From Circinella minor (Eukaryota > Mucoromycota > Mucoromycetes > Mucorales > Lichtheimiaceae), in the NCBI GenBank assembly GCA_016758965.1, contig JAEPRB010000003.1:124001-188000 (forward strand): 64,000 nucleotides of DNA, written 5' to 3'. Numbering within the stretch: the first letter of the stretch is position 1; each line of letters begins with the position of its first letter. Under the pieces are notes generated by a model that saw nothing but the letters and a program-made list of their open reading frames with translations, was not told where the DNA came from and made no database searches. The translations under genes and the position numbers were made by a program. Shown piece by piece: positions 12,804 through 25,551 of the stretch.

Positions 12804-13243
12804 TTACGTAAGAGCATCGACACTTTGCTGATCAAATACTTCCATTAGAGCTTTATAACGTATAATACTAATATCACAAAAATACTTGGTAAAACCATTC
12901 TTGTCCACTTCTCTCGTGATATAATTGACCAATCTAAAGCTTGCTTGATGGTATAATAATATTGAAAGAGTTTTCATTTTTTCAAATACAGTTCCTGAAT
13001 CTCTTGTGATTAAAACCATGGTCAACCATCATAATATACTTGTTTTCATTCCAGAGAACCTCATTGAACGTACCCTTTCGTGGAATATGCTTTAAAATGG
13101 ACGTTCTTTGTCTTCTTCAAGTTTTTTGCGTTGATACCTTTTGGAGATATCACCTTTTAATTACCTATCTACTGCCCTTGATTCATGAATGGAGAGGTTA
13201 TTTATTAACATATATCCGTATGAATCAAATGTTTTTAGAATGA
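12804..13243 (-). pseudogene. decayed coding fragments, minus strand
   Basis: Reading leftward from about 13243, short protein-like stretches follow one another in shifting frames: FDSYGYMLINNLSIHESRAV, then KTKNVHFKAYSTKGYVQ ending at a stop, then VLWNENKYIMMVDHGFNHK, then a 70-codon frame (12804-13025) containing VFEKMKTLSILLYHQASFR. Their collinearity on one strand, together with stops and frame changes, suggests a degraded gene or transposon open frame. I recognise no domain. Confidence 0.3.
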
Positions 13244-13571
13244 AAAATCAGTCATTTTCTTGCTATTGTATAGCTTTATTAGCAAATAAATATAAACGGG
13301 AATATTCTAGCACCTTTCTTAAGTGCGACCAGTGCTCAATATTTAAAGCAATCCATTCATTAAATTAATCACTTCAGAGCATCAATAAGTAACAAGATTA
13401 TCGGTTTGCGAGCGCATCCTGTAATCCTAGTCATAATTCATTTTTATTGTGCTGATTTTATATATAGTCAAAAGTTATGTTATTAATTTCTCTTTTAAAA
13501 ATAAGACAAAGTAGCTACAGTATAATTAATACGTACGTAGCTTTACTCAAGAGTTGAAGAACAGTGTTGAG

Positions 13572-13847
13572 ATGAGCAAACGTAATCATTATAACGTCGA
13601 TACAGATCGTATATTAAGTCAAAACAAGAAGTCAGTAATTGATGCATTGAGACTTAGTAAACGAAACGATGACTGTAGTGGTAGGAATACTGGATATTAT
13701 CAGGATTTAAAATTAGTAAAAACTGAATAAAACCGTCGTGGTGCTAATGATGTTAAAAATAACGAAGGTGGCATTGATGGATTTACAAAGCAAGACGAAA
13801 AAAAATTACTGTACTTGCATTTCTTGAGCACATCAATTAATACGTAG
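13572..13847 (+). pseudogene. open frame with one internal stop, unknown
   Basis: From ATG 13572 a frame runs 92 codons to TAG 13845-13847, with one TAA at 13728-13730. It reads MSKRNHYNVDTDRILSQNKK before the stop and VKNNEGGIDGFTKQDEKK after it. The polar, balanced composition is unlike the translated AT noise around it. I infer a relic of a once-coding sequence, or an exon pair whose intron I cannot define. Confidence 0.3.
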
Positions 13848-14190
13848 GTTACCAAGTTAAATATTATTTTCTTCTTTTCACGATGTTTATGAATTTGATA
13901 ATATACGTACCAATTATATTATATAAAAGTAAACTAATAAACAATCACATGAAGCAAACGATAAAACGCTTAAACAAATACCTAGAAATTAAGAAAAAAA
14001 CATTATCATCTTAAACTCTTTCTATTATATTCTTGTTGTTGTTGGGAAGTTGGCCAATCAATGATGTTTGATTGGAAATAACTTGTAGTCCTATATTTTT
14101 ATATTTTTTTTACGTATTCATGTTATTGCCACACTCAAATTTCAAAATGATAATATATATTTGGCATGGACATTAGTAGATAATTATTAT

Positions 14191-14340
14191 AGAAAATGGT
14201 TAATCTGTGTACTTTGTGAGATTGTCCATGCAAGACATCCAAATGACGACTTTGAAGATAGCGAGCTCAAACCCGAGGATACTCTGAATGTAAATCAACT
14301 CGGCTCTTTCATACTCTTCAAGAAGCACCTAGTCTACTAG
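14191..14340 (+). pseudogene. 50-codon protein-like fragment
   Basis: The frame begins just after a TAG and ends at TAG 14338-14340. It contains CEIVHARHPNDDFEDSELKP and NVNQLGSFILFKKHLVY. It has no start codon, so it would have to be a terminal exon or a relic. The family is unknown. Confidence 0.3.
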
Positions 14341-15149
14341 TGCGTTTCCTTCTTCTCACCTATTTTACTTCCCCGTTACGTATCATTATTTTTTTCTACA
14401 CTAGTCTAACTTTTTCTCTTTAGGGGTTTTTTAGCCATTATACTTTATATATCTTTTCTATATATTTGTAAATACTTCCCCATCCATAAATATGTAATGC
14501 AAATAAGTGACCACATGCCCATAATCACATGTCGCTTAAGTCTTCCACTTCAATACGTAGGCATAAATTTCAAATTTGTTCAAGGGCACTACATATCATG
14601 ATTATTCCAAATAGAAGTTTGAATAATGATGAAAAAGAGCGATGATGTTTTTTGTGACAAGTAGTAGAATTGAGTTACATCCTTATGTATCACTATATAA
14701 AACCATTGTATTTATAGTTGATATCACAAATTATGTGCATAATATCGGGATTATATGTGAAAGCTACCTTTCAAGCAAAATACTTGCTGAAGATCAACCT
14801 ATGTATTCAAAACAAAAAGGCTGATCATGACATCATTTTGTACCAGGTTTAAAATTTTATAAGAACAAAAAAAAATGTTGGGAAGATTTTGAATGAATAC
14901 AAAACAACTTTCCAATGAGCTATTGATTCATGCAACGAAAATCAATTCTTCTAAGTAGGTGAAATCAAATCTCATGATATCAAGTAGAAGTTATATAAAA
15001 ATAATATTTTCAGCTGACATGATTTATAGGTATTGAGACTGGGTGTATCAGTGTTGCTTTTTGTTTGGGTATACAAAAAGTTAGATGATACGTATCAATA
15101 AAGCAAGCTAAGAAATGATAAGAAGACAAAACCGCTATTACTCAATTAA
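14341..15149. other. gene-poor AT-rich sequence
   Basis: No supportable gene. One TACGTAG heptamer lies at 14554-14560. Short frames around 14860-14990 are interrupted every 15-20 codons. Confidence 0.4.
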
Positions 15150-15263
15150 CTAGAAAAAAACGAGTGCTACACTGCTCATTTACGTACCCCCGAAAAAGTA
15201 TTTAATAATATTAATGATATTGGGAATGATAGGTATAACGAAAAACCTCAGTGTATTACATAG
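15150..15263 (+). pseudogene. 38-codon protein-like fragment
   Basis: An open stretch between a TAA (15147-15149) and TAG (15261-15263) reads ECYTAHLRTPEKVFNNINDI and then GNDRYNEKPQCIT. There is no start codon. It lies on the same strand as the fragments at 13.57 and 14.19 kb and may be part of the same relic. Confidence 0.25.
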
Positions 15264-15866
15264 TTTACTTTTTAACTCACATGTCAAGCAGTCTGGAAGA
15301 AAACACTCAATAGTACACACTTATATAACGTGGTTTAATGTATTTGTCTGTTGAAATTTTATTTACACTCTCGCGTATCTTTATAGTTGTCTATATTTAT
15401 GAATTATTTTATATTATTTTTCATAATATAAAACCTTGAAAATTTTAACTTTACAATGTTAAAAACCAATATGCTATTTTTTCAAATCATATGAATACTA
15501 CTAAAGATTACCCTTATATATAAGTATATATGAGCGTGTATGAGTCCTGCGCTAAAATAAACTAGTAGTGTGTGACATTAGCTCCCCATAACCAACCTTA
15601 CCAACATTAGCGGCATTGATTAACAATCCAGAGAAAATTCGGATAAATATTCACACGCAGACAGTTAGCGGCACTAGTAAAATTGAAGTTGCAGGTGAAT
15701 ACCATGAAACCTTCTCTTTAACAAGGTAAAGCATCCATACCCAACATATAGAATATATGCAATCCATCCATCCATCCATCCAATCGATAAACTAACAAAT
15801 CCATCCATTCCTTTATATCAACAAATGGAACATTATATTTTTTGTGGATTATTCGATTAGGCCAAT
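15264..15866. promoter_or_regulatory. RPS5 upstream region
   Basis: This 600 bp holds the promoter of a highly expressed ribosomal protein gene. A short (ATCC)n run lies at about 15765-15785. An AG at 15859-15860, six bases before the ATG, could be the acceptor of an intron in the 5' leader. I cannot place a transcription start. Confidence 0.4.
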
Positions 15867-16789
<923 letters not shown>

Positions 16790-18016
16790 TTATTAACTGT
16801 TGTGTTCATGTGCTTCTGCATGTATTGTATAAAGATAATAAAAAAATGGACAATATCTTTTTTTCCAAAAAAAAAAATCAAATTTGAATGTGGACAATTT
16901 ATTGAAGAATGTTTTGAAAGATTGGAAAAAAATACGAAAACTGGGTGGAAAGGAATTTTAATGCATGGATTGTACCTTGTCGTCAATTATGTAAAGTACA
17001 CGTTTTAAGATATATAACCTTGTTATTTACTTTTTGATAGTTATCCAATGTTTATTTTCTTTATTTTCTCTTTTTTTAAAAAAAAGAGAGGTTGTAGTGA
17101 GTCGTTTTTTTTAGTACATTGAAAATGGCTCTAGTAAGTAAAGCATATGTTCTTCACTAAAATTTTAGCGTGGCCGAATAGTAGTTGATATAATGTAAAA
17201 TAAAAAATGACCTTGAATGTGAGTTAACTATAAAATTGATGTATACTTCAAATTATTTAAGCTGTTGTATCTTCGCACAACTAAGAATTTGAGAGAAAGG
17301 AAACTTCAAACCATAAACTATACGGTATATATATATATACATTTACATTTCATGTATCGTTCTACATATATTAATAATGTTGCCAAATATACAAAAACGA
17401 GACCAACTTTATCATCAGTATTCTTTTAGATGATACGAATTATTTATTGCTTGGATATACTTAAAAATATTCCGTTGTCATGTAAATGAGAATTGGTTAC
17501 ACAGCAACTGTCTTGTTCCCACTGCCTTCAATAAGAATTTTAGTTAATCACGACATTTGACCGATAATGAGATTTAGCAACTTGATAATAAATACCATTC
17601 CAATGCGTATATGTAGCCAATAAACCAAGATTCATATTGTGTCTTTAAGTGGTGATTTCCTCAATCCTCAATTGATTGACTAGTTCTTTAAAAAAATGAT
17701 ATTCTTACTTCCATTTTTAGAAGGGTGAGTCATGAACATTTTTCAGTTAGAATACCGAAAATTTTCTTTATGAAATAAGGGTATTTTCAAAAGAAGAAAG
17801 GAAAGGATAATAAAAGTACAAAAGAAACAATAATTTTTCAATTTTTCATTATTCAAAAAAGACAACAATATACTTGTTTCATATATTCTAAAAAAGAAAA
17901 GAGAATATGAGAGAGAACTTAGACACACACACAGTCAAATAAATAAAAAAAAACTTGTGTCGGGGTAAAGTAACCTTAGAGAAACTGCTGCACACACTGT
18001 TTCTAGATACAGCTGT

Positions 18017-18064
<48 letters not shown>

Positions 18065-18328
18065 GCTTGCCAGCAAGAGGAAAAAAACACCTTGCTTTTT
18101 TATTCTTCATGTTCTAAACCGAGGTAATTATAATTAAACTTATTACTATTTCTTTTAGATGGTTATAAACTTTATTCATTATCTAATTTTATCTCAACAA
18201 CAACGACGCATTAATAATTAGTACGACACAACAGTAATAGCAATAATCACAACAAATAACAGCAGTATTATTATTCACTTTTGGTTGACCAAAAAAAATA
18301 AAATAAAAGAAGAGAATAAAAAATAATA
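16790..18328. other. intergenic, RPS5 to SET3-like gene
   Basis: I find no gene in 1.5 kb. The right half is the upstream region of the SET-domain gene and includes a 45-base T run. ACAACA-rich sequence precedes its start codon. Confidence 0.5.
18019..18063. repeat. poly-T tract, 45 bases
   Basis: An uninterrupted run of T from 18019 to 18063, about 265 bp upstream of the SET-domain start codon. Long dA:dT tracts exclude nucleosomes in fungal promoters. That this one does so is an inference from its position. Confidence 0.95.
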
Positions 18329-21300
18329 ATGTCAAAATCCAATGTTATACGTCCCCGTTCTACTTCATATAACACTATTGAGGATGAGGTTGATATTGAC
18401 GAAGAAGCTATTGATACTGGGTTGATACGATGTATATGTAATTCATCAGAAGACGACGGTTTTACAATTCAATGCGAACGCTGTCTTGTTTGGCAACATG
18501 CTTTTTGCGTCAAAATTAGTCAAAATAATATTCCTGAACATTACCTTTGTGACCAATGTGGAAAGAAAATTAATAATTCACATCGAGGTCATCACAAGGC
18601 ATGGCGAGACCAAGTGGACCAATTTAACAAAACTGTCGAAAATGATGTACGAACTTCAACGGTGTTGGATAGAAAACACCAACACCAACAACGTCGACAC
18701 CAGCATCAGCAACCACAACCACAATCGGATTTTAATAATAATAACACTAGTAGTAGTAATGGACTGAATAATAATAGCAACATTGAGTCCAACAGTAAAC
18801 ACCATTTCCGTGATATACATAACCGAATGGGAGGAGATGAAGACACCAAGTTAAGTCGTAAAAAAAATCCGGTAGGCCGTCCTCCTAAAAGGCCAAAACT
18901 GTCAAAGAAAATATCAGTGTCGAAACGATCGTTACAAGAGTTGGAATTACAAGACGAGAGTATGACTATTAATAAAAATAATACTCACCATGATGGTGGT
19001 TCTCCTCGTAAAAGACGTCAAGAAAATATAGGTGTTGGTGAAAACAGCAATAATAGTGCAAGTAGTGTTAATAGTCGCCGTACAGCAGGTCATAATGCTA
19101 CTGTTGGTAGTAGTAGTGACTTTCAACCAATCAACTATAATGTTATCCGCAGCAAGCATGCAAAACAAGTATTCAAAGATACTCGAGAACGTTTGGCTCG
19201 GTTAGAAAAAGGGAAAGGTAAACCCAGTAGTAACGGCATACCATTATCAACCAACGAGCAACATCAACAGCAACATTCTATTATAACACCTCATATTGTT
19301 TTCGAAGAAGAAGTTATCAAAAAGGATTCGACTTTAAAAACAAATATACAACCCTTGCCGAACAAACGAACAACAACAACAGCAACAAACGACATTCCTA
19401 CACACCGAAGACGACAACGGCAACAACAAGGACTATTTGCCAATGCAGAGATTAGTCAAAATCAACTTGTCGCCGAAGTACATGGTGACATTATATTGAA
19501 ATCAGAATACAAGTTTGACCCTGGTAATGATTTTTCGGTTCTTGGAACACCATGTGCATATGTTTTCTTTTATCCGACAATCGACCTCTGTATTGATGCA
19601 CGGTATCGGGGAAACGATACCCGGAAAATCCGTCGCTCTTGTCATCCGAACGCTGAACTCCGGAGCATCGTCGCACGACATACACCGGATCAGGAAATTC
19701 GTCTTGGTATTTTTTCACGCACGTTGATTGAAAAGGGAGATGAAATCACCATCGGTTACGGCTGGCAACGGGGCCATATTAGTTGGAAAAAGAACCTTGA
19801 ATGGCATGATTGTGGTATGACAGATGGTCATCAAGTCATTGACGAAGAAGAAGAACGCAGTAGTCGATCTGCACTTGCTCGAATGCTAAACTATTTCTCG
19901 GACGAATTTGGTGATTGTGCTTGTAATGATGCGAATCTTTGTTTTATTGAACATCTTAAAGCCATTCAGTCAGGTAGTGATGAACGACCTTTGACTACCT
20001 TTAAAGTTCCTTCAAGTACTAGCAGGGAAGGTACTGTAGGGAATAACAATTATAATGGACCTGGTTCACGTCCGTATGGTGAAAATTCTTTTTCTTCTAC
20101 ACAGACGATAACAAGTAGTAGTAAAGATGTATCCAATCTTGTATTAGTACCCAGTAAGTTTTTTCTTGTGTTTTACATCTTTTTTAGCTTGTATAAAAAA
20201 ACGAGAAAATTCTAATATGAGAATTTCTGGTGTTGATTCTTTTTTAACAGCACAACAACAACAAACATCACGACAAACGGCTGACAACACCAACAATCAT
20301 AATCACAATACAACCAAGGCAGAATATCCAGTATCTTCTATTGAAGATAATATTCTTATCGACATTGTTTCTACATCTCCTCTTGTAAGAAGTCCTGTGA
20401 TATCTACACCACCGGTAATAGTATCACCGGATATAGATGATGGATTGGATGTAGATGATGATATTGATATTGGTGAAGAATCTTCTAATGCTGCCAATTA
20501 TGCTAAAACAAGACGCAGGCGTCGTCATCATCATCGTCGATCGGATTCAGATAGTTCATCCTCGTTATCTTATTATTTGGGTTCTGATAACGATCTACGA
20601 AATCAAATAAGTGGTAAACGAGTTAGACCATCATCAACAAAAAGAGAAAATGGAGAAAATCTATCGAAAAGACATAGCCAACCTTCAAAAGTTGATGAAA
20701 ATAACAACAGCAAATCTAAACTGCCATGCAAAAAGGCTTGGGTTCGTAATTTTATGCAACAAGCAACTGCTTCTCCTCCTACTACAAGTCCTATGACTGC
20801 TACCACAAACCCTCATGGTTCATCTAATGTATCTAAAGGTAAATAACTAATGGCGAGGAAAGAGAAGAAAATCATAACAAAAAATTATGCCGTACATATT
20901 AACAAACTCATTTTTATAATTTTTTAATTAGGTGAACTCGATAATACTACTAGACGAAAACAAAGTAAATTTTCACCAACGTTACCGAAAAATGACCAGC
21001 AAAAGCTAGAGAATATCACTCCAGCAACAAAAACAAAAAAAGATAATGTGCTATCACCATCGCCTTCACTTACACGTGGACCGACAACGACAGCAGTCAT
21101 TGATATGGATTTGGATGAAGATGATGGGGAATTAAGTGATGCCAGTTCAGCATCAACTATACCTATTATGGAACAAGATGATGATCGTTTGATGATGAAT
21201 GAGCCTTTCGAAACAAACCAAAGCCAAGAAGAATCAGGTAGCAACCTGGTTTCGGACAAGAATGAAAAAGAATTAGAGAAAGAAGCGGAACCATCATCAT

Positions 21301-21863
21301 CATCTCTAACAAATAAAAGCCAACTACCTCTAGAGCATAATAACAATAATGGTGTTAGTGAATCATTACCAATAGTAGCAGACATAAATGAAGATAAAGC
21401 ACAACCCTTTGCAACAACTGAAATACCTGGTAGTGGTAGTAATATTGGCAACACTCAACAACAACAACAACAGCCAGCAGAGAAGAAACCTGAATTATCT
21501 AAAATAGAGAAAGTAACTTCTCAACACCAATTAATAGCAGAGGATAAATCAAGTGAAAAACAAAAAGAGAATATATCGGTTGTTACTGAGCAAGCACAAC
21601 GACAAAGTTCAAGTGAGGCGGATGAACAAAAACCGACCAAAGTAAAATTGTCTTTACAGGAATATCTTGCTCGACGTGGAACATCCAATCAAGGTAGTGT
21701 TCGTGCTGGTACGGAAGGAAAATCATCAACACCATCTCCCTCATCGTCATCACCACAAGATTGCAGCAGCAGTAGTAGAGCCAAAACAGAAGAGCATCCT
21801 TGGATTGCAGCAACAAGTCAAGTTGAAGTCACCATGGAAACACGACAATCCGAAGCTCAGTAA
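18329..21863 (+). CDS. PHD-finger and SET-domain protein, Set3/KMT2E-SETD5 type
   Basis: Three exons (18329-20153, 20188-20838, 20932-21863) encode 1135 aa. A PHD finger lies at residues about 34-78: IRCICNSSEDDGFTIQCERC, LVWQHAFC, then YLCDQC, giving the C4HC3 pattern. A divergent SET domain lies at about 375-500 with FFYPTIDLCIDARYRGNDTR, RRSCHPNAELR and KGDEITIGYGWQRG. This PHD-then-SET order with an RRSCHPN core is that of yeast Set3/Set4 and animal KMT2E/SETD5, subunits of histone-deacetylase complexes whose SET domains generally lack clear methyltransferase activity. The Asn-His of active SET enzymes is replaced here by Arg-Ser before the Cys. Most of the rest is disordered, rich in Q, N, S and H, with basic GRPPKRPK-like segments. 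The two short introns (34 and 93 nt) keep frame. Confidence 0.85.
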
Positions 21864-22643
21864 ATTTGATTGCTTGCTTGCATTACTAGATAAACACACA
21901 ACCATTTTTTTTTAAAAAAAAAATTAAATACCCATTCCTCCACCTCCACCACCTTTTTACATTGACACAGAGACACAGAGCAACGCATATCATTCATAAT
22001 CACAACAATTTATTGTTCTGTTTTTTCTTCTCGGTTCCTGAAAAACAAAACAAAAAGATAACAAATTCTCATCCCCTTCCTTTATTTTCATTATTCTTAA
22101 CATAATATGGACATGAATCATTTGTGTTTGATTATCTTTATTTGAGTAACATTTTATTTTTATTTTTACAATTTTTCATTCCATTTGTATTTTGCATTTA
22201 TTTTTTCTTTTTTTGTATTAATCCTTTCCCTTTCTAGGATTATTACTTTGTACAGTTTTAGTTTTCTTTCTTTCGTTTTTCAACCCACCTCCCTTTTTTT
22301 TTTATATTTATACACTTGATCTCTTTGTAAATACCGAAAGTACTATTTGATTGCTTTACAAAACGGCCAAAAAAGTTTTTTCTGTGGACTACTTATATTA
22401 TCTTGTTTTTTTATGTATACTTGAGAGTTGTTATCAATGTGTTTTGAAAGTAAAAAAAGAAAAACTTGAACATGATAAGATACTTTTATTGCATATTAAT
22501 AGTAGTTAATAGTAGTACATAGGATATACAGACCAGGAAAATATATATAAATTAGAACATAGTGAAGAAAGTGAAGGTTGGTGGGTACGGACAATGAGAA
22601 ATAAGAAAAAAAATTAACTGAATTAAATCAAATCAGTTGCAAA
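21864..22643. other. convergent 3' region between SET-type gene and P450
   Basis: Both flanking genes end here. The sequence is T-rich on the left and AT-rich on the right. I see no gene or RNA. Confidence 0.55.
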
Positions 22644-24404
22644 TTATTTCTTCTTTGTAAACACCAGAGGGTCATCACTTGTTTGGGCAATCATACCACC
22701 AAGGTATCGATTAGGAGTAGGTAATTTACCACTTGCAGTAGCAACATCAAAACGTCGAAGAAGTGTGATAAGTGACATTTTGATTTCATGTACGGCAAAA
22801 AATCGGCCCGGACACAGATGTTTACCAAGACCAAATGTAACAAAGTCTCGGCCTGGCGCTGTTGAAGTTTTATTACCAGACATACGAGGATCCATTTCCT
22901 CAACTGTGGAACGATTTGCATTTAATCCGTTGAAATTAAGTTGTCTATTTGTGGACTGAACACGGCGACCTAATTTATCGATTTTTAGTCCACGTGATCT
23001 ATTTCGTTGTAATGTATGTTTTTGTATATAACAAAAAAGATAGGAGAGAGAGAAATATATAATTACCCTTAGGAACTTGATAGCCATTAGCAAAAGTATA
23101 AACATCTTTCATGACAGCCTTTGCATTGGCCATTTTATCAACTCCTTGACGCAACACTTCACGAATGAATTGATCCAAAAATTTCATTTGCGCAAGTCCT
23201 TCATTGGTTATAGGTCCATCACCCAATACCTCTTGCATTTCTTTTTCTAATTCTTCGCGTAAATCAGGACGAGCCAATAACCAATATAAAGAAAAGCTCA
23301 AATTCATAGATGTTGTATGAACAGATGCAAAAGCAATTAAAAGTACTGATTGAGCTACTTCTTCATCAGTATAACTAGATCCATCGGGTTTCTTGTATTC
23401 AACTAAACCTTGCAGAAAGTTAGAATCCAATCCATGAGGAACACCTGCTGCTTCGGCTTGTCGCATCTTTTCTCTACGCTGACGAACCACAGGTAAAACA
23501 TGATCACGCATCACTTGACGATGCCATTCGACTTGTTGTAAAAATGGGATAATAAACTTGTGTAATGATTTAGGTGTGGAGAGGAAAATACCAACATTAT
23601 TAGTCACATCAGAGGTAAAGTCGGCAAAGGATTTAATGACAATTGGGTTCGTTTCAACTTCTTGACCAACAAGACTTCCAACACTCATATAAGCAACCCA
23701 TCGTTGAAGGAATAAGTTTGGGTTTTTAGTAAGATAAGTATCTTGGTCTTCGGTCAATATATCAAGACCACGGTTTAAACCACGGATAATACGATCTGTT
23801 AAAGTAAGGATTTTCTGGGGTGAAATAACTTCTTTTGCTACTGGTGGATTTGCCTCGAAACCGATTTCGAATGTAGTAGGATCAATTACATAATGCATAA
23901 ATAAGACATCTACATATACAGATCCATATGTGTAATATTAATATGTACGTTTATTGGCAGAACCTTGCGACCTATTTTTTTTTTACCTTTCAAAATGCCT
24001 TCTTCAAGCGATAATTCATCAGCTGGAGCCTTGAGTGCTTCTTCAGCTGATCTACCTGCCGCGATAGTAGTAATTGAACCACCCAAATTAAGATCATATA
24101 TATCACCATATTTTTCCGAACACCAATCCAAGAAACGATTACTATCATAGAAAATATAGGGCAAGTGACCAAGAAGAGGAAATGCATATCCAACACGAGG
24201 AGGTAAATTGAGTTTTTCACGTCTTGATTTAATATAATCGACAAGATTATAGAAAGTAAAGAATGTTGCGCCGCCCATAAGTAAAAGTTCATTACGGGAA
24301 GAACGACTATAAAGTTCCAAAGCTTTGGAATAAAAGTCTGTGTTTTGAAAAAGATTGACAGCTTTTCCAATTGAAGTAGTTGCTGATGCTAAATATTGTT
24401 CCAT
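22644..24404 (-). CDS. cytochrome P450 monooxygenase
   Basis: Three exons (24404-23987, 23909-23067, 22969-22644) encode 528 aa, a normal P450 length. The N-terminus has a membrane anchor around LLLMGGATFFTFYNLVDYI followed by the proline hinge LNLPPRVGYAFPLLGHLPYI. The I-helix region reads LLIAFASVHTTSMNLSFSLY. The K-helix ExxR is in FIREVLRQG, and the haem loop is FGLGKHLCPGRFFA with the axial Cys. I chose the acceptor at 22970 because it alone gives an in-frame join (YQVPKG to RRVQSTNRQLNFNG). The nearer AG at about 22997 would create a stop. It is an ER-bound oxidase of unknown substrate, since many fungal P450 families share these features. No biosynthetic partners are adjacent. Confidence 0.9.
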
Positions 24405-24698
24405 AATGTTATATAGAGAGAAAGAGAAGAGAAGGAGGGGGTTATATATCCAAAAAAGAAAAGAAAAGATGTGTGTCGATTATACAAGCAAGTGGACAAT
24501 CAACAGAAGACAAGAGCAAAGCTTTGATGCTTATTTTTATATGTAAAGAAAACCGAAAACGATCTTAAAATGCGCGGGGTTATCATTTTTTTCTAACCAT
24601 CGGAAACTGAGTAAAGTGGTTGTTATATTCTCCTATACAAAATGAATGCTGTCGCCAGTCATAACAAATGTTTTCTATGATTATTACTTACTCATGAG

Positions 24699-24731
<33 letters not shown>

Positions 24732-25551
24732 GTATATATATTATTGATTATATTATAGCGTATTTTATGAATTTAATAAGATAATTGATACTATTAACTT
24801 ATTGTGACAATATATAATTCATATGGAGCTGACAATCCTGTCTCAGATTTTCGGGCAGACTGCCCGCCCCGTAATTATGGGATGCGGGGATCTGCTCCTT
24901 TATTGTTTAAGATATCTTTTTTATATATTATCAATTACTATATAATAGTATCCCCGATTTTTTAATGTATATATTTCGAAACGTGCGTTAATAATTCTTC
25001 CAAATAATTATATAACTTTTATCATTGTAAATTCCTCAAAATGAAAATGGTAATTTGTTGTCTGAAAACTTTTATAACCACCCACGACCATGATTTGTGA
25101 AACCAATTTTTCTTTCTGTTCCTTCATACGTATAACGTTTTTACTATGTGATCATTTATTATACAATCTTTTATACAGACAGATGTCATTGTACATAAAA
25201 TAAGAAATGGTGTTGAGTTTCATGATTTTTGTTATATGATCCTCTTACTTCTTTTCTTATTATTATACCAATGATAAAACAGCTTTAAATTACATAATAT
25301 TTAATTTGATCTTTATGCCTAAAATAAAAGAAATGAAAGAGCCTTTCAATTACTGTATTATAATTCTTTTCATAAACTTGATGCATTTATTTAGTATTAT
25401 GACCTACTTTAAATATTTATGATTATTTTATACTCATAAAATAACATATACTAGTCATTATGCAACAAATTTTGTATAAACAACAAAGTTTGGAAAAATT
25501 GTTTCCTTGTTCCTTTTTTTTTTCTTCCCAAAAATAAAAACCAAAGTAAAA
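24405..25551. other. divergent intergenic region, P450 and RECQ
   Basis: This contains both promoters. A (TA)n run lies at about 24701-24740 and a GC-rich palindromic island at about 24852-24889. The remainder is AT-rich with no credible gene. Confidence 0.5.
24701..24740. repeat. (TA)n microsatellite
   Basis: A TA dinucleotide run of about 40 bases broken once by CG. It lies 300 bp upstream of the P450 start. Confidence 0.9.

Noticed and set aside
22971..23000. Nearer AG acceptor for P450 exon 3
   Set aside because: Using it puts the join in the wrong phase and creates a stop. The acceptor ending at 22970 restores the expected P450 reading frame.
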